From: a bacterium
GTDB lineage: Bacteria; Desulfobacterota; Deferrisomatia; Deferrisomatales; BM512
Direction of reading: 5' to 3'
Length of the DNA stretch: 64,000 bases
Assembly (NCBI GenBank): GCA_004322275.1
Contig: SCTA01000021.1
Coordinates: forward strand, 1-64,000
Positions 15,513-25,549 of this stretch are shown in pieces. Made by a program: the position numbers and the translations under genes. The notes under the pieces are model-generated. The model worked only from the letters and a program-made list of their open reading frames with translations, was not told the origin of the DNA and searched no databases. Each line of letters opens with the position of its first letter. Positions within the stretch are counted from its first letter, which is position 1.

Positions 15513-16890
15513 GGATTACGAAGAACTCCTCGGCAGGGCGCTGACGAAGGTCCAGAGCCCTCTGGAGTTCGCCGGGCGCGTGCTTTCGGCGAAGCCGACG
15601 GAGCAGCAGCGGGAGGTTCTTCTTGCCCTTGAGAGGGGCGAGCGGCGGATAGCGATACGCTCGGGTCACGGCGTGGGCAAGTCGGCGCTCCTTTCGTGGG
15701 TGCTTCTCTGGTGGCTCTCGGTGAAGCCCGGCGCTGTCATCCCCTGCACCGCGCCTACCGGCCATCAGCTTGAAGATATCCTCTGGGGGGAGGTTTCGCG
15801 CTGGCATCGGAAGATGAAGGAGCCGTTCAAGAGCATGATTTCGCTTGCAAAAGGCTCCGCCCGCCACCGCTTTTCGCCGGAGAGCTGGTTCGCCGTCGCG
15901 CGGACGGCGCGGCGCGAGAGCCCGGAAGCCCTTCAGGGCTTTCACGGCAAAAACCTCGCCTTCCTCATCGACGAGGCTTCGGGCATCCCGGAGGAGGTCT
16001 TCGAGGTGGCGGAGGGAGCCCTTTCGACCCCCGGCGCTCTGGTTGTGATGGCGGGAAACCCCACCCGCCTCGAAGGGGCCTTTTACCGCGCCTTCCACGA
16101 GGAGCGAAGCCACTTCTCCACCTTTCATTTCCCCTCTTTCGCCTCGCCGCTCGTCGATCCCTCCTACGGTACGAGAATGGCCGGGCGCTACGGGGAGGAT
16201 TCCGACGTCTACCGGGTGCGCGTCCTCGGGGAGTTCCCGAAGGCGGAGCCCGACACCCTCATCTCTCTTTCCCTCATCGAGCCCGCCCTTGAGCGGGAGA
16301 TTGAGCCCGCTACGGGCGATCTTACCGTCTTCGGGGTGGACGTGGCGCGTTTCGGCGACGACGAGACGGTGATCCTGCGCCGCCGGGGTGGACTTGTGGG
16401 GCAGATAGACGCCTACCGCGGGCTCGACACGATGGCGGTTGCGGGGAAGGTCGCCTGTTTCGCCAGGGCGGAGCGCCCGGCCCTCATCTTCGTGGACGTG
16501 GTTGGGCTCGGCGCGGGAGTGGCGGACAGGCTGCGGGAGCTTGGGTTCGCCGTCTACCCCGTCAGCGCGGGGAACCGCGCGGGGGACTCGGCCCGCTTCG
16601 ACGACCTTCGCAGCGAGCTTTGGTGGCGCGTCCGCGAGTGGCTGGAGAGCGGCTCAGCCTCGCTGCCGCCGGACGGCGAACTGGTTTCGCAGCTTTCTTC
16701 TATCAAGTACGGCGTCACCTCGCAGGGAAGAATACGGGTGGAATCGAAGCAGGAGCGCAAAAAGCGCGGCCTCTCCTCCCCCGACAGGGGCGACGCCCTG
16801 ATGATGACCTTCGCCTCGCAGGCGCTTCCCCCCTTGAACCTCGAAAGGGGGCGGGCGCACAGACCTTTTGACAGGGAGCTTGGATTCTGA
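15496..16890 (+). CDS. terL: Phage terminase large subunit
   Basis: This 464-residue packaging motor ATPase and nuclease has Walker A SGHGVGKS (56-63), Walker B LAFLIDE (154-160), the coupling motif VVMAGNPT (about 183-190) and an RNase H-like nuclease domain with GVDVARFGDDE (D282, D288/D289) and a later DRGDALMM acidic motif. All parts are present and in frame, so it is potentially active. Its stop overlaps the portal start (TGATG). In most tailed phages this gene would be followed by portal, scaffold and capsid; here scaffold and capsid lie 16 kb upstream. Confidence 0.92.
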   Translation: MAPVSKDYEELLGRALTKVQSPLEFAGRVLSAKPTEQQREVLLALERGERRIAIRSGHGVGKSALLSWVLLWWLSVKPGAVIPCTAPTGHQLEDILWGEVSRWHRKMKEPFKSMISLAKGSARHRFSPESWFAVARTARRESPEALQGFHGKNLAFLIDEASGIPEEVFEVAEGALSTPGALVVMAGNPTRLEGAFYRAFHEERSHFSTFHFPSFASPLVDPSYGTRMAGRYGEDSDVYRVRVLGEFPKAEPDTLISLSLIEPALEREIEPATGDLTVFGVDVARFGDDETVILRRRGGLVGQIDAYRGLDTMAVAGKVACFARAERPALIFVDVVGLGAGVADRLRELGFAVYPVSAGNRAGDSARFDDLRSELWWRVREWLESGSASLPPDGELVSQLSSIKYGVTSQGRIRVESKQERKKRGLSSPDRGDALMMTFASQALPPLNLERGRAHRPFDRELGF

Positions 16891-18548
16891 TGAAGAAAGA
16901 CACTTCTGAACTCGCGGGTTACGTCCTTGAACGGTTCGAGCGCTACAAAGAGGGGAGAAAGCCCTTCGAGGAGCGCTGGGAGGAGGCCTACTACAACACC
17001 ATCGGTGAATACTCCCCTTCGGTGCAGGGCCAGTGGCGCGGAAGGGAGGCGACCGGCTCGAAGCTCTTCGTCCGCCTCACCCGCCACAAGGTCAGGACCG
17101 CCTCGCGCCACCTCGAACCGGCCCTCCGGCAGCTACGCTTCGACCTGCGCGGCGAGGCGGGCGACGAAAGGGCGCTTTCGGAGCTCAAGGCCGAGATAGA
17201 GCGCATCCTCTCCTTCGCCCGGGCGGCGGACCACCTCGTGGATATGGCGTGGGAGGGCGCGTGGTCCGGGACGGGGATACTGCGCGTCCCGGTGCTGGCC
17301 GAGCGCGCCGAGACCGTCTTCGAGATCGATTCCGCGACGAAGCTCTGGACGGCGAGCGCCGAAAAGCGCCCCTACCCCGCCGTCAGAAACGTCCCCCTCT
17401 GGAACTTCTACCCCGACCCCGACTCGGGAAACGTGGAGGAGGGCGAGGGGGTAATCGAGCTTCACCGCCTCTATCCCCACCAGCTCCGGGCGATGGTCGG
17501 ACGCGCCGGTTGGGACTTTGCCGCCGTGGAGGCTCTGGTTAAAGAGGGTGACACCTCCTCCGAGGAGCGCTGGGAATCTTCGCTCCGTAGCGCCGTGGGC
17601 GGAAGCTTCGGAGCCGACTCTAAAAAGCTCCGCGTCCTCGAATACTGGGGCGTCGTCCCCGCGAGTCTGCTGAAAAAGGCGGGGATAGAACTCCCGGAGG
17701 GCGCGGGCGAGGACGTGGAGGCGCTCGTTATCGCCTCGAACGGCCGCGTCCTCAAGTGCTCGCCAAACCCGTGGGTCCCCGCGATGAGGCCCTACCTTCG
17801 CTTTCGCTGGGAGCCGGTTCCCCACCAGTTCTGGGGGGTAGGCGTGGCGGAAAACATCCGCGACTCGCAGAAAATGATAAACGGCGCGACGCGCCTTCTC
17901 GTTGACAACAAGGCGCTCGCGGGCAACTGCATGTTCGAGATAGACGCCGAGGCGCTCGTGCCCGGCCAGGACCTTTCGACGGTCTACCCCGGCAAGAAGT
18001 GGGTTCTTCGCCCCGGCGCGGCGGGTCCGGCGGTGCGGCCCGTCCCCGTCCCGGACGTGAGCCCCGTCCTCATCGAGATGATAAACCTCTTTACCGCCTT
18101 CGCCGACGAGACCAGCGGCGTGGCTATTGGGCTCGACAGCGCCGACGCCCTCGGCTCGCAGACCGCCACCGGCCTTTCCATAGCCCAGTCCGCCGCGCTC
18201 GAAGGGTACCGCTCGATAATCCGGCGCATCGACGACGAGGTTATCGAGCCGATGATCGAGCGCATCTACCGCTGGCTGATGGAGTACGGCGACACCGCCC
18301 TCCCCAAGGCCCCGGCGCGGGTCCGCGCCGTCTCCCAGACGGCGACGCAGGCAAAGGAGCTTCGCTCCCAGAGGCTGATGGAGTTCATAAACCTCCTCGG
18401 CGGCGGGTTCGGCGGTCTTCCGGCGAACCCCTCCGAAGAGACGCTAGCGGGAAAGATAGACCTCGGCAGGGTGCTTGAAGAGCTGGCCGACACCCTCGAA
18501 GTGAGAGAGATAATCAAGACGAAGGGAGGGGCCGATGGACACCGTTGA
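16890..18548 (+). CDS. Phage portal protein
   Basis: This 552-residue protein starts inside TGATG. Its layout fits portal proteins of short-tailed phages: an N-terminal helical region, a beta-rich wing with VRNVPLWNFYPDPDSG, a stem and clip region with FRWEPVPHQFWGVGVAENI, and a C-terminal crown-like helical part with TATGLSIAQSAALEGYRSI and EPMIERIYRWLMEYG. It forms the dodecameric entry ring for DNA. It overlaps the next small gene by 14 bases. No truncation is visible. Confidence 0.85.
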   Translation: MKKDTSELAGYVLERFERYKEGRKPFEERWEEAYYNTIGEYSPSVQGQWRGREATGSKLFVRLTRHKVRTASRHLEPALRQLRFDLRGEAGDERALSELKAEIERILSFARAADHLVDMAWEGAWSGTGILRVPVLAERAETVFEIDSATKLWTASAEKRPYPAVRNVPLWNFYPDPDSGNVEEGEGVIELHRLYPHQLRAMVGRAGWDFAAVEALVKEGDTSSEERWESSLRSAVGGSFGADSKKLRVLEYWGVVPASLLKKAGIELPEGAGEDVEALVIASNGRVLKCSPNPWVPAMRPYLRFRWEPVPHQFWGVGVAENIRDSQKMINGATRLLVDNKALAGNCMFEIDAEALVPGQDLSTVYPGKKWVLRPGAAGPAVRPVPVPDVSPVLIEMINLFTAFADETSGVAIGLDSADALGSQTATGLSIAQSAALEGYRSIIRRIDDEVIEPMIERIYRWLMEYGDTALPKAPARVRAVSQTATQAKELRSQRLMEFINLLGGGFGGLPANPSEETLAGKIDLGRVLEELADTLEVREIIKTKGGADGHR

Positions 18549-18798
18549 GTCCGCGAAACTCGACAAATTGCTGCTGAAGGCGGGAGTCGGCAGGGAGGGG
18601 AACGCGGCGGTGGACGCCCTGTGCTCCCTCATGAAGTCCCGCGCGGGCGAGATAACGCAGAAGATGCTGGTCGAGACCGACCCGATGAACCTGGCGAGGA
18701 TGCAGGGCGCGGCCCGGGAACTCCTGCGCTGGGCGGATTACCCGGCGGAGCTGGCGGAGAAGATGAAGTGGCTGAAAGTTGAGGATCAGGAGAGTTAA
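18535..18798 (+). CDS. Small phage head protein, unknown
   Basis: This 87-residue helical protein overlaps the portal gene by 14 bases and is the last gene of the block. Its stop overlaps the stop of the convergent hydrolase gene (shared TTAA, 18795-18798). Short helical proteins in this position are common between portal and scaffold. The function is unknown. Confidence 0.55.
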   Translation: MDTVESAKLDKLLLKAGVGREGNAAVDALCSLMKSRAGEITQKMLVETDPMNLARMQGAARELLRWADYPAELAEKMKWLKVEDQES

Positions 18799-19541
18799 AC
18801 AGCATCCCTGGTAAAGAAATCTTCAAGGGCGGCGGCCACGGCGGCGGGGTTTTCGAGGGCGCTCAGGTGGCCGCTGCCGGGTATCACGGCGAACTGCCCG
18901 CGCTTTGACTTTCGGGCCATCTCTTCGGCCAGCGCGGGAGGGGTCAGCGAGTCGTAGGCGCCCGCGAGGAAGAGAAGGGGGATCTCCGCTTCGGTCAGAA
19001 CATCAACGAAGTCGCCCCTGTCGCGGATCGCCGCGACCGAGCGACGGTAGCCCTCCGGCCCGATCTCACGGGCCATCGAGATAAGGAGTTCCCGCGCCCC
19101 CTTCGCCCGCTCGCCGCCAGCCCAGATCACCGAATCGGCGAAGGGCGAAAGCACCTGCTCGAACTTCCCCGCGTCGATAAGGGCTATAGTCTGGTCGCGC
19201 TTTAGCCTGCGCTCGGGGGTGTCGGGGAAAGCGGTGGTATCCAGCAGCGCGGCGGCCTTCACGAGGCCGGGAAACCGCCGGAGAAACTCGAAGGCCACGT
19301 AGCCGCCCATCGAAAGCCCCGCTACGAACACTTCGGCAATGCCCTCCGCTGCGAGACAGTCGCCGATGGATTTTGCAGCCTCCCCTATGGATTCGCATTC
19401 CCACGGCCGCGGAATGAAGATCCTGAAAGGAGCCGCAAGGCGCTCCATGACCGGCTCCCACATCCTCCCGTCGCAGGCCAGCGCGGGAATGAGGACAAGA
19501 GCAGGGCCTTCGCCAAAGATTTCACAGCGTCGGTTATTCAT
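18795..19541 (-). CDS. Alpha/beta hydrolase
   Basis: This 248-residue enzyme has the alpha/beta-hydrolase fold. The nucleophile elbow GLSMGG, a late Asp (GAYDSLTPP) and His (GSGHLSALENP) form the catalytic triad, and an ALVLIPALACDGRMW oxyanion segment lies near the N-terminus. It resembles small carboxylesterase or BioH/MhpC-like enzymes; the substrate cannot be told. It is a host gene whose 3' end meets the phage-type block. Confidence 0.85.
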   Translation of the reverse strand: MNNRRCEIFGEGPALVLIPALACDGRMWEPVMERLAAPFRIFIPRPWECESIGEAAKSIGDCLAAEGIAEVFVAGLSMGGYVAFEFLRRFPGLVKAAALLDTTAFPDTPERRLKRDQTIALIDAGKFEQVLSPFADSVIWAGGERAKGARELLISMAREIGPEGYRRSVAAIRDRGDFVDVLTEAEIPLLFLAGAYDSLTPPALAEEMARKSKRGQFAVIPGSGHLSALENPAAVAAALEDFFTRDAV

Positions 19542-19625
19542 GTTTCCTCAGGTTTTGACCGTTCGTCATTTCCGTAAAAGGCGGGAGACCAGTGACTTTT
19601 GGGTGCTTCGCAGGTTTTACAGCTA

Positions 19626-19820
19626 GCGGGGCTTGGCGCGCCCCGCACCCGCGCCCCACTTTTTGTCGAAAAAGTGGGACAAAACTCGGCCCGAAAGGTT
19701 CCGCTCGCTCTTCGAGCGACCGGTCGCTGCGACGGGGGCGTGAGGGGGCACCCGCTCGCTATGCTCGCTAAGACCCCCCCGCCGCCCTTTCCGCCTCCGC
19801 TCCCTGCGTCACCTACGGGC
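19626..19820 (-). repeat. Dispersed element A, copy 3 (inverted)
   Basis: Same body as copies 1 and 2 on the other strand. The first hairpin has a different sequence (CCCACTTTTT 19655-19664, AAAAAGTGGG 19669-19678) but keeps a perfect 10-bp pairing. The second is GCGGGGC / GCCCCGC with a longer loop. Element A copies thus lie ahead of the capsid block (copy 1) and around the region of the terminase block (copies 2 and 3). Confidence 0.85.
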
Positions 19821-19837
19821 CACGGGGGAGGACGAAA

Positions 19838-19995
19838 GGATGGCTCGTCCAAAAACGAAATTATGAAATGTTTTTGGACTCGAAGGTAGGTTTTTTACAC
19901 GTATGATTTGAATGAGTAGTTGTAAACAAACTACCTTCGAGCACACGAGATAATAACAGTCCTTCTCGTGTGCGAGCCTTCTTTTCGTCTCCCCA
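19838..19995. repeat. Back-to-back hairpin pair H, copy 2
   Basis: The minus-oriented hairpin has arms TCCAAAAAC (19848-19856) and GTTTTTGGA (19870-19878). The plus-oriented hairpin has arms GCACACGAGA (19941-19950) and TCTCGTGTGC (19964-19973). Conserved boxes GTAAACAAA and ACCTTCGAG precede the plus hairpin. The arrangement matches the pair at 13622-13760, with one TCCAAAA-type and one GCACA-type hairpin facing apart. Confidence 0.75.
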
Positions 19996-20178
19996 CGCCC
20001 TCCGGCGCCAGCGAGTGAGAGAGCGAGGATGTTCCGAGCGCGCCATGAGCCCGTGGCGATTTGCGCGCTCGCCGAGCGACGAACGAGCGCTTTGGCGCAA
20101 AGGGGGCGCGCCTTTTCTTTCCCCCATTTCTTTTGGTCGCTCAAAAGAAATGGGGCCCGGTGCGGGCGGGCAGCCCGC
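19991..20178 (+). repeat. Dispersed element A-like, copy 4 (divergent body)
   Basis: The body differs from the main type, but the 3' end has the same two-hairpin design: a perfect 13-bp stem CCCCATTTCTTTT / AAAAGAAATGGGG (20122-20134, 20143-20155), then GCGGGC / GCCCGC (20162-20167, 20173-20178). It directly follows hairpin pair H. The stretch 19542-20238 has only repeats. Confidence 0.65.
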
Positions 20179-20238
20179 AAACAACAAACGGATTTTCACA
20201 AAATTTTGGCAGCCGATACCATTTAAGAAATATCCCTT

Positions 20239-20406
20239 CTACCCCATCCCCATCTTCTCTTCGAGCCTGGCTATCTCCTCGACAAGAGAAGCCTTCTCGC
20301 TCTCCGGCAGATTCCCGGTCGAAAGACGCTTTTTCAGACCCAGGAGGCGCATCTCCTCCCGGTAATCGTTGCAGGTGTAGTTTTTAGAGGGCGGTTTGGC
20401 TGGCAT
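20239..20406 (-). CDS. Small conserved-type protein
   Basis: This 55-residue gene has ATG at 20406 (minus). The protein opens MPAKPPSKNYTCNDYREEM and continues as two charged helices (LLGLKKRLS.., SLVEEIARLEEKMGMG). I believe similar short proteins are found in other deltaproteobacteria, but this is from memory. No membrane segment or metal site apart from one Cys. Upstream on the coding strand there is no strong ribosome site, so confidence is moderate. Confidence 0.5.
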   Translation of the reverse strand: MPAKPPSKNYTCNDYREEMRLLGLKKRLSTGNLPESEKASLVEEIARLEEKMGMG

Positions 20407-20516
20407 GGCTGTGATTGTATTTTCCGCAGCCTCTTTCCGGCAACTTTAAAGTTGCCATAGCCGCCCGCGACCGTTAAAAAGGTGCGAAGACAAAATTATG
20501 GCGACGGAGAAATCAA

Positions 20517-20849
20517 ATGTTCTATAAAAGAGACGAAACCGGATACCGGGGGGCGATGAAGGGGGTTTCGCTGAAGACCCTGACCTACGGCGAAAAGACC
20601 CTTCTGGCCGAATTCCTTCTCACGGGCGGCGAAATTCTGCCAGCCCACGCCCACCCTCACGAGCAGATCGGTTATCTGGTCTCCGGGGCGCTTCTCCTCG
20701 ACATCGGTGGCGAAACCTTCGAGGTGAATCCCGGCGACAGCTGGTGCATTCCAGGAAACGTGGAGCACGGCGCGAAGATACTGAAAGATTCCGTCGCCAT
20801 AGAGGTCTTCTCCCCTGTGAGAGAAGATTTTCTGCCTGCGGGCGGGTAA
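20517..20849 (+). CDS. Cupin-domain protein
   Basis: This 110-residue single-cupin protein has motif 1 HAHPHEQIGYLVSG (His, His, Glu metal ligands) and motif 2 PGDSWCIPGNVEHGAKI (final His). It probably binds a divalent metal and acts as a small-molecule sensor, isomerase or dioxygenase-like protein. It lies 15 bases ahead of the glycosyltransferase gene. Confidence 0.75.
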   Translation: MFYKRDETGYRGAMKGVSLKTLTYGEKTLLAEFLLTGGEILPAHAHPHEQIGYLVSGALLLDIGGETFEVNPGDSWCIPGNVEHGAKILKDSVAIEVFSPVREDFLPAGG

Positions 20850-20864
20850 TTCCGGAGCGGCGCC

Positions 20865-22151
20865 TTGAAAAAACTTCCCCTCATGACGATACTCCTGCTT
20901 ATCGCGGCCAGCCTGCTCGTATCGGACAGGATCCGCCCGGGCCGTACTACCTCCGGAGGGACGGACTACACCGGTTACTGGGCGGGTGTTCAGTACGTGG
21001 ACAAACTCGGCGGCGGGGATTTTTATTCGGAAACAGGCGAGCGGAAAATCAATTCCTTTTACAAGGACCCGGCATACGGGGTCGATTCGGATGCGGTCTT
21101 TTCCCTGCGTACCAGGTCGCAGCTCAGAAACGTACAGACTCCCCTGATCTACGCCGTCATAGCGCCAATAACCTTAGGGAATTATTCTCTTGACCAGGGC
21201 CGCTTCGGCCTGTTCTCGACTGTGTTTTTCGTCGGGGGGATGCTGCTGCTCCTGCGTCTGTTCGGCTTCGACGCCGCTTATTCCCTCACGCTGCTGATTT
21301 TTGTTCTGCTTGTCTTCAATCCGTTTTTCAGTGATTACTTAAACAACAATTTCAGCCGCTTCCAGTTGGGATTCTTCGCTCTGGCGCTCTTCTCGCTGTC
21401 GCTGGGCGGCAAGCGATGGAGTTTTCTCGCGGGTTTCATCCTCTGGTTCGGGGTCCTGATAAAACCTTCCCTGGCCCTTGTCCCCGCCTTTCTGATTTTT
21501 TCGCGAATAGTCCGCCGACAGTGGGGCGAACTTAAGATCGAGGTTGCCGGAAGCCTGGCGGGAATCGCGGCAGGGCTGGCGATAGGGGCTCTCTATTTCG
21601 GCTACCCCGGAGTTTGGCTCGACTGGCTCTCGATGATTAAGGATTTTTCCTACTTAAATACGCCTTTCACCAGCTACAACCTGTCTTTCTCAAGCATGCT
21701 CAATTACCTGACGGGCAAGGATTTCGCCCTGCCCGCGCTGGCGGCCGGACTCCTCTTAACGGGCTACCGGATCTACCGGCTGGGGCTTCTGGCGAGGGAA
21801 ACGGACAGGGACGGAAAGGCGTCGTTTTTAGCCGATTTGCAGGTGGCGTCGCTCGGCCTCGCGGCCTATCTCCTCTGCGCGAAGCTGGCCTGGCTCCACT
21901 ACTTCGTCCTTGTGCTGCCGCTTGTTTTGCTCCTTTTCAGCCCCGTGTGGCAAAAGCGGGAAAAATGGTGGCTGACCGCCGCAAGCCTCGCCGGATTTCT
22001 GGCTCTTACTACGGTCCCGATGGAACTGGTTCCCAAGCCCCCGATGATGGTCAACTTCGCCTTGACCTGGGGAGGGACTCTCCTCCTCTTTGTGCTCGGC
22101 TCCCAGAGGCTCTTTACACCGGACGAAGCGGAAACCGGCCGGGAAGAGTAG
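20865..22151 (+). CDS. Membrane glycosyltransferase, GT87-like
   Basis: This 428-residue protein has about nine to ten hydrophobic helices. The N-terminal lumenal part after TM1 reads TDYTGYWAGVQYVDKLGGGDFY, the pattern of GT87 (DUF2029) polyprenyl-phosphate-dependent mannosyltransferase-like enzymes with an Asp/Tyr motif near the start. It would act at the outer face of the inner membrane on a glycan or lipid-linked sugar. The acceptor is unknown. No promoter is evident between it and the cupin gene. Confidence 0.65.
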   Translation: MKKLPLMTILLLIAASLLVSDRIRPGRTTSGGTDYTGYWAGVQYVDKLGGGDFYSETGERKINSFYKDPAYGVDSDAVFSLRTRSQLRNVQTPLIYAVIAPITLGNYSLDQGRFGLFSTVFFVGGMLLLLRLFGFDAAYSLTLLIFVLLVFNPFFSDYLNNNFSRFQLGFFALALFSLSLGGKRWSFLAGFILWFGVLIKPSLALVPAFLIFSRIVRRQWGELKIEVAGSLAGIAAGLAIGALYFGYPGVWLDWLSMIKDFSYLNTPFTSYNLSFSSMLNYLTGKDFALPALAAGLLLTGYRIYRLGLLARETDRDGKASFLADLQVASLGLAAYLLCAKLAWLHYFVLVLPLVLLLFSPVWQKREKWWLTAASLAGFLALTTVPMELVPKPPMMVNFALTWGGTLLLFVLGSQRLFTPDEAETGREE

Positions 22152-22258
22152 CGCCTTTCGCTTTTTTTCTCCGCAATCCTCCTTCCCCTCTTCTTTGGGC
22201 GGCCGATTTCGTTATATTATAGTTTTTTTAAAGTTTGCTTCCTTCCGGAGGATTTGCG

Positions 22259-23517
<1,259 letters not shown>

Positions 23518-23521
<4 letters not shown>

Positions 23522-24162
23522 CCCAGGCGCGCTTGACTATGGCCCTGCCCAAGGGCAGGATGCTGCTGGATATCGTCGATCTTTTCGAGGGCGCGGGGGT
23601 TAAGTGCCGCGACATCCTCGACGATTCGCGAAAGCTGGTCTTCGACCTCCCCGCGTGCCGGGTGCTGGTCGTCCGCTCGCAGGACGTATTGACCTACGTC
23701 GAGCACGGCGCGGCGGACATCGGCGTGGTGGGCAAAGACGTGCTGCTGGAAGAGGAGCCCGACGTCTACGAGCCGCTCGACCTCGGCCTCGGCTACTGCC
23801 GTCTGGCCGTGGCGGGCCCTGTCGGCGGCTTCGAGATGCAGCCGCGCGACGGAGCGCACCTTCGGGTCGCCACCAAGTACCCTCACCTCGCCGAAGCCCA
23901 CTTCCGCACCAAGGGCGTGCAGGTGGAGGTGATAAAACTCTACGGCTCCATCGAGCTTGCGCCCCTCACCGGCCTCGCCGACTGCATAGTCGATCTGGTT
24001 TCCACCGGCGAGACGCTGCGGCAGAACGGGATGCGCGAGATAGAAACGATAATGGAATCTACTTCGAGGCTCATCGTCAACCGCGCCTCGATGAAGACGA
24101 GAACCGAAGCTGTCATCGCCCTCGTCGAGGGCTTGCAGAAAGTCTTGGCGGAGAAGAAATGA
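23518..24162 (+). CDS. hisG: ATP phosphoribosyltransferase catalytic subunit, short form
   Basis: This 214-residue enzyme condenses ATP and PRPP, the first step of histidine synthesis. The N-terminus [13 protein letters not shown] and the PRPP site with [14 protein letters not shown] are present. The C-terminal regulatory domain is absent; such short HisG proteins normally work with HisZ, which is not in this window. It overlaps murA and hisD by four bases each. Confidence 0.93.
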
Positions 24163-25448
24163 GAAAAAAGGTAATTCATCGTACAGATAAGGATTTCCAT
24201 TTATTTTTCAATATAACTTGTCTTAGAAAGCAGGATGATAGGAACCACTTTCAAATTGAATCTATTGTTAGAAACATAATTATTGAAATTTGCAACAATG
24301 GAAACAACGCATTGCTTTCATACACCAAGGAATTCGATAATTCCGATAAGCCCATGATGGCTTCCAAAGAGGAGCTTGAAGCGAGCTATAACAAAATCCC
24401 GGAGGCAGATCGCAAGGCGCTTCATCTTGCTAAAGAACGCATTGAGTCCTTTCACGAGAAGCAGGTTCAGCAAAGCTGGGTTTCCGAGGAAGACGGAGTA
24501 ATTCTTGGTCAGAGAGTAACACCGCTCGATTCCGTCGGCCTCTATGTACCCGGCGGCAAGGCGAGCTACCCCTCTTCTGTGCTTATGAACGCCATTCCCG
24601 CGAAAGTCGCGGGGGTAAAGCGAATCGTAATGGTCAGCCCGACGCCGAATGGGGTCGTAAACCACCATGTGCAGGCGGCGGCGCACCTCTGTGGGGTTGA
24701 CGAGGTTTACCGCGTCGGCGGTGCCCAGGCAATAGCCGCGCTGGCCTACGGCACAGAGACTATTGAACCCGTGGATAAAATCGTTGGACCCGGCAATATC
24801 TATGTCGCCGTTGCCAAACAGATGGTTTTCGGCAAGGTGGATATAGACATGATCGCGGGACCGAGCGAAATCTTCATAGTCAACGACGGCTCCGGCGACC
24901 CCGCGCACATTGCTGCAGACCTGCTCTCGCAAGCCGAGCACGACGAGATGGCGACCTCTGCACTCGTAACGACAAGCGAGAAGTTCGCCAGCGCTGTATC
25001 CAAAGAAGTCGAAAGACAATTGGCGCTCCTCGACCGGCAGGAGATAGCCCAAAAGAGTTGGGACAAAAGGGGGGCAATCTTTGTTGTTGATACGATCGAG
25101 AAGGCCTGTGAACTTGCCAACGATTTCGCTTCCGAGCACCTTGAACTCGCGGTGGATAATCCCTTCGAGATTCTGGGGCTTATCCGCCACGCGGGAGCTA
25201 TCTTCCTCGGGCACAACACGCCCGAGGCGCTGGGCGACTACGCGGCGGGGCCGAACCACGTCCTTCCCACGGCTGGAACCGCGCGCTTCTCCTCCCCGCT
25301 GGGAGTCGAGGATTTCATCAAGCGCTCCAGCCTCATCTGCTACTCGAAGCCCGCGCTGGAAAAGATCGCGGGAACGGTGATGCACATCGCGAATATGGAA
25401 GGTCTCGACGCCCACGCCAAGGCCGTCGAGATACGGGTAAAAAAGTAG
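24159..25448 (+). CDS. hisD: Histidinol dehydrogenase
   Basis: This 429-residue zinc enzyme oxidises histidinol to histidine. GPGNIYVAVAK, the catalytic QAEHDE motif, and GPNHVLPT are all present. The start ATG 24159 overlaps the hisG stop (ATGA). Base composition is mosaic: 24181-24300 is about 28% GC, the middle is intermediate and 25201-25320 is about 68%, yet the frame is intact and the protein complete. This suggests that the 5' third came from another source. Confidence 0.93.
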   Translation: MRKKVIHRTDKDFHLFFNITCLRKQDDRNHFQIESIVRNIIIEICNNGNNALLSYTKEFDNSDKPMMASKEELEASYNKIPEADRKALHLAKERIESFHEKQVQQSWVSEEDGVILGQRVTPLDSVGLYVPGGKASYPSSVLMNAIPAKVAGVKRIVMVSPTPNGVVNHHVQAAAHLCGVDEVYRVGGAQAIAALAYGTETIEPVDKIVGPGNIYVAVAKQMVFGKVDIDMIAGPSEIFIVNDGSGDPAHIAADLLSQAEHDEMATSALVTTSEKFASAVSKEVERQLALLDRQEIAQKSWDKRGAIFVVDTIEKACELANDFASEHLELAVDNPFEILGLIRHAGAIFLGHNTPEALGDYAAGPNHVLPTAGTARFSSPLGVEDFIKRSSLICYSKPALEKIAGTVMHIANMEGLDAHAKAVEIRVKK

Positions 25449-25526
25449 GGTGTGTTAGCCGCGCAAGCGGCGTAACGCACCACACGATATTAAAGCCGCT
25501 GGATTCCCGCATTCGCGGGAATGACG
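25446..25526. repeat. Two short palindromic repeats after hisD
   Basis: A TAGGGTGTGTTAG..GTAACGCACC palindrome (25446-25482, beginning in the hisD stop) is followed by CTGGATTCCCGC..GCGGGAATGACG (25499-25526). Confidence 0.65.
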
Positions 25527-25549
25527 AAGGCTTTTCGTCTCCCTTCGTG

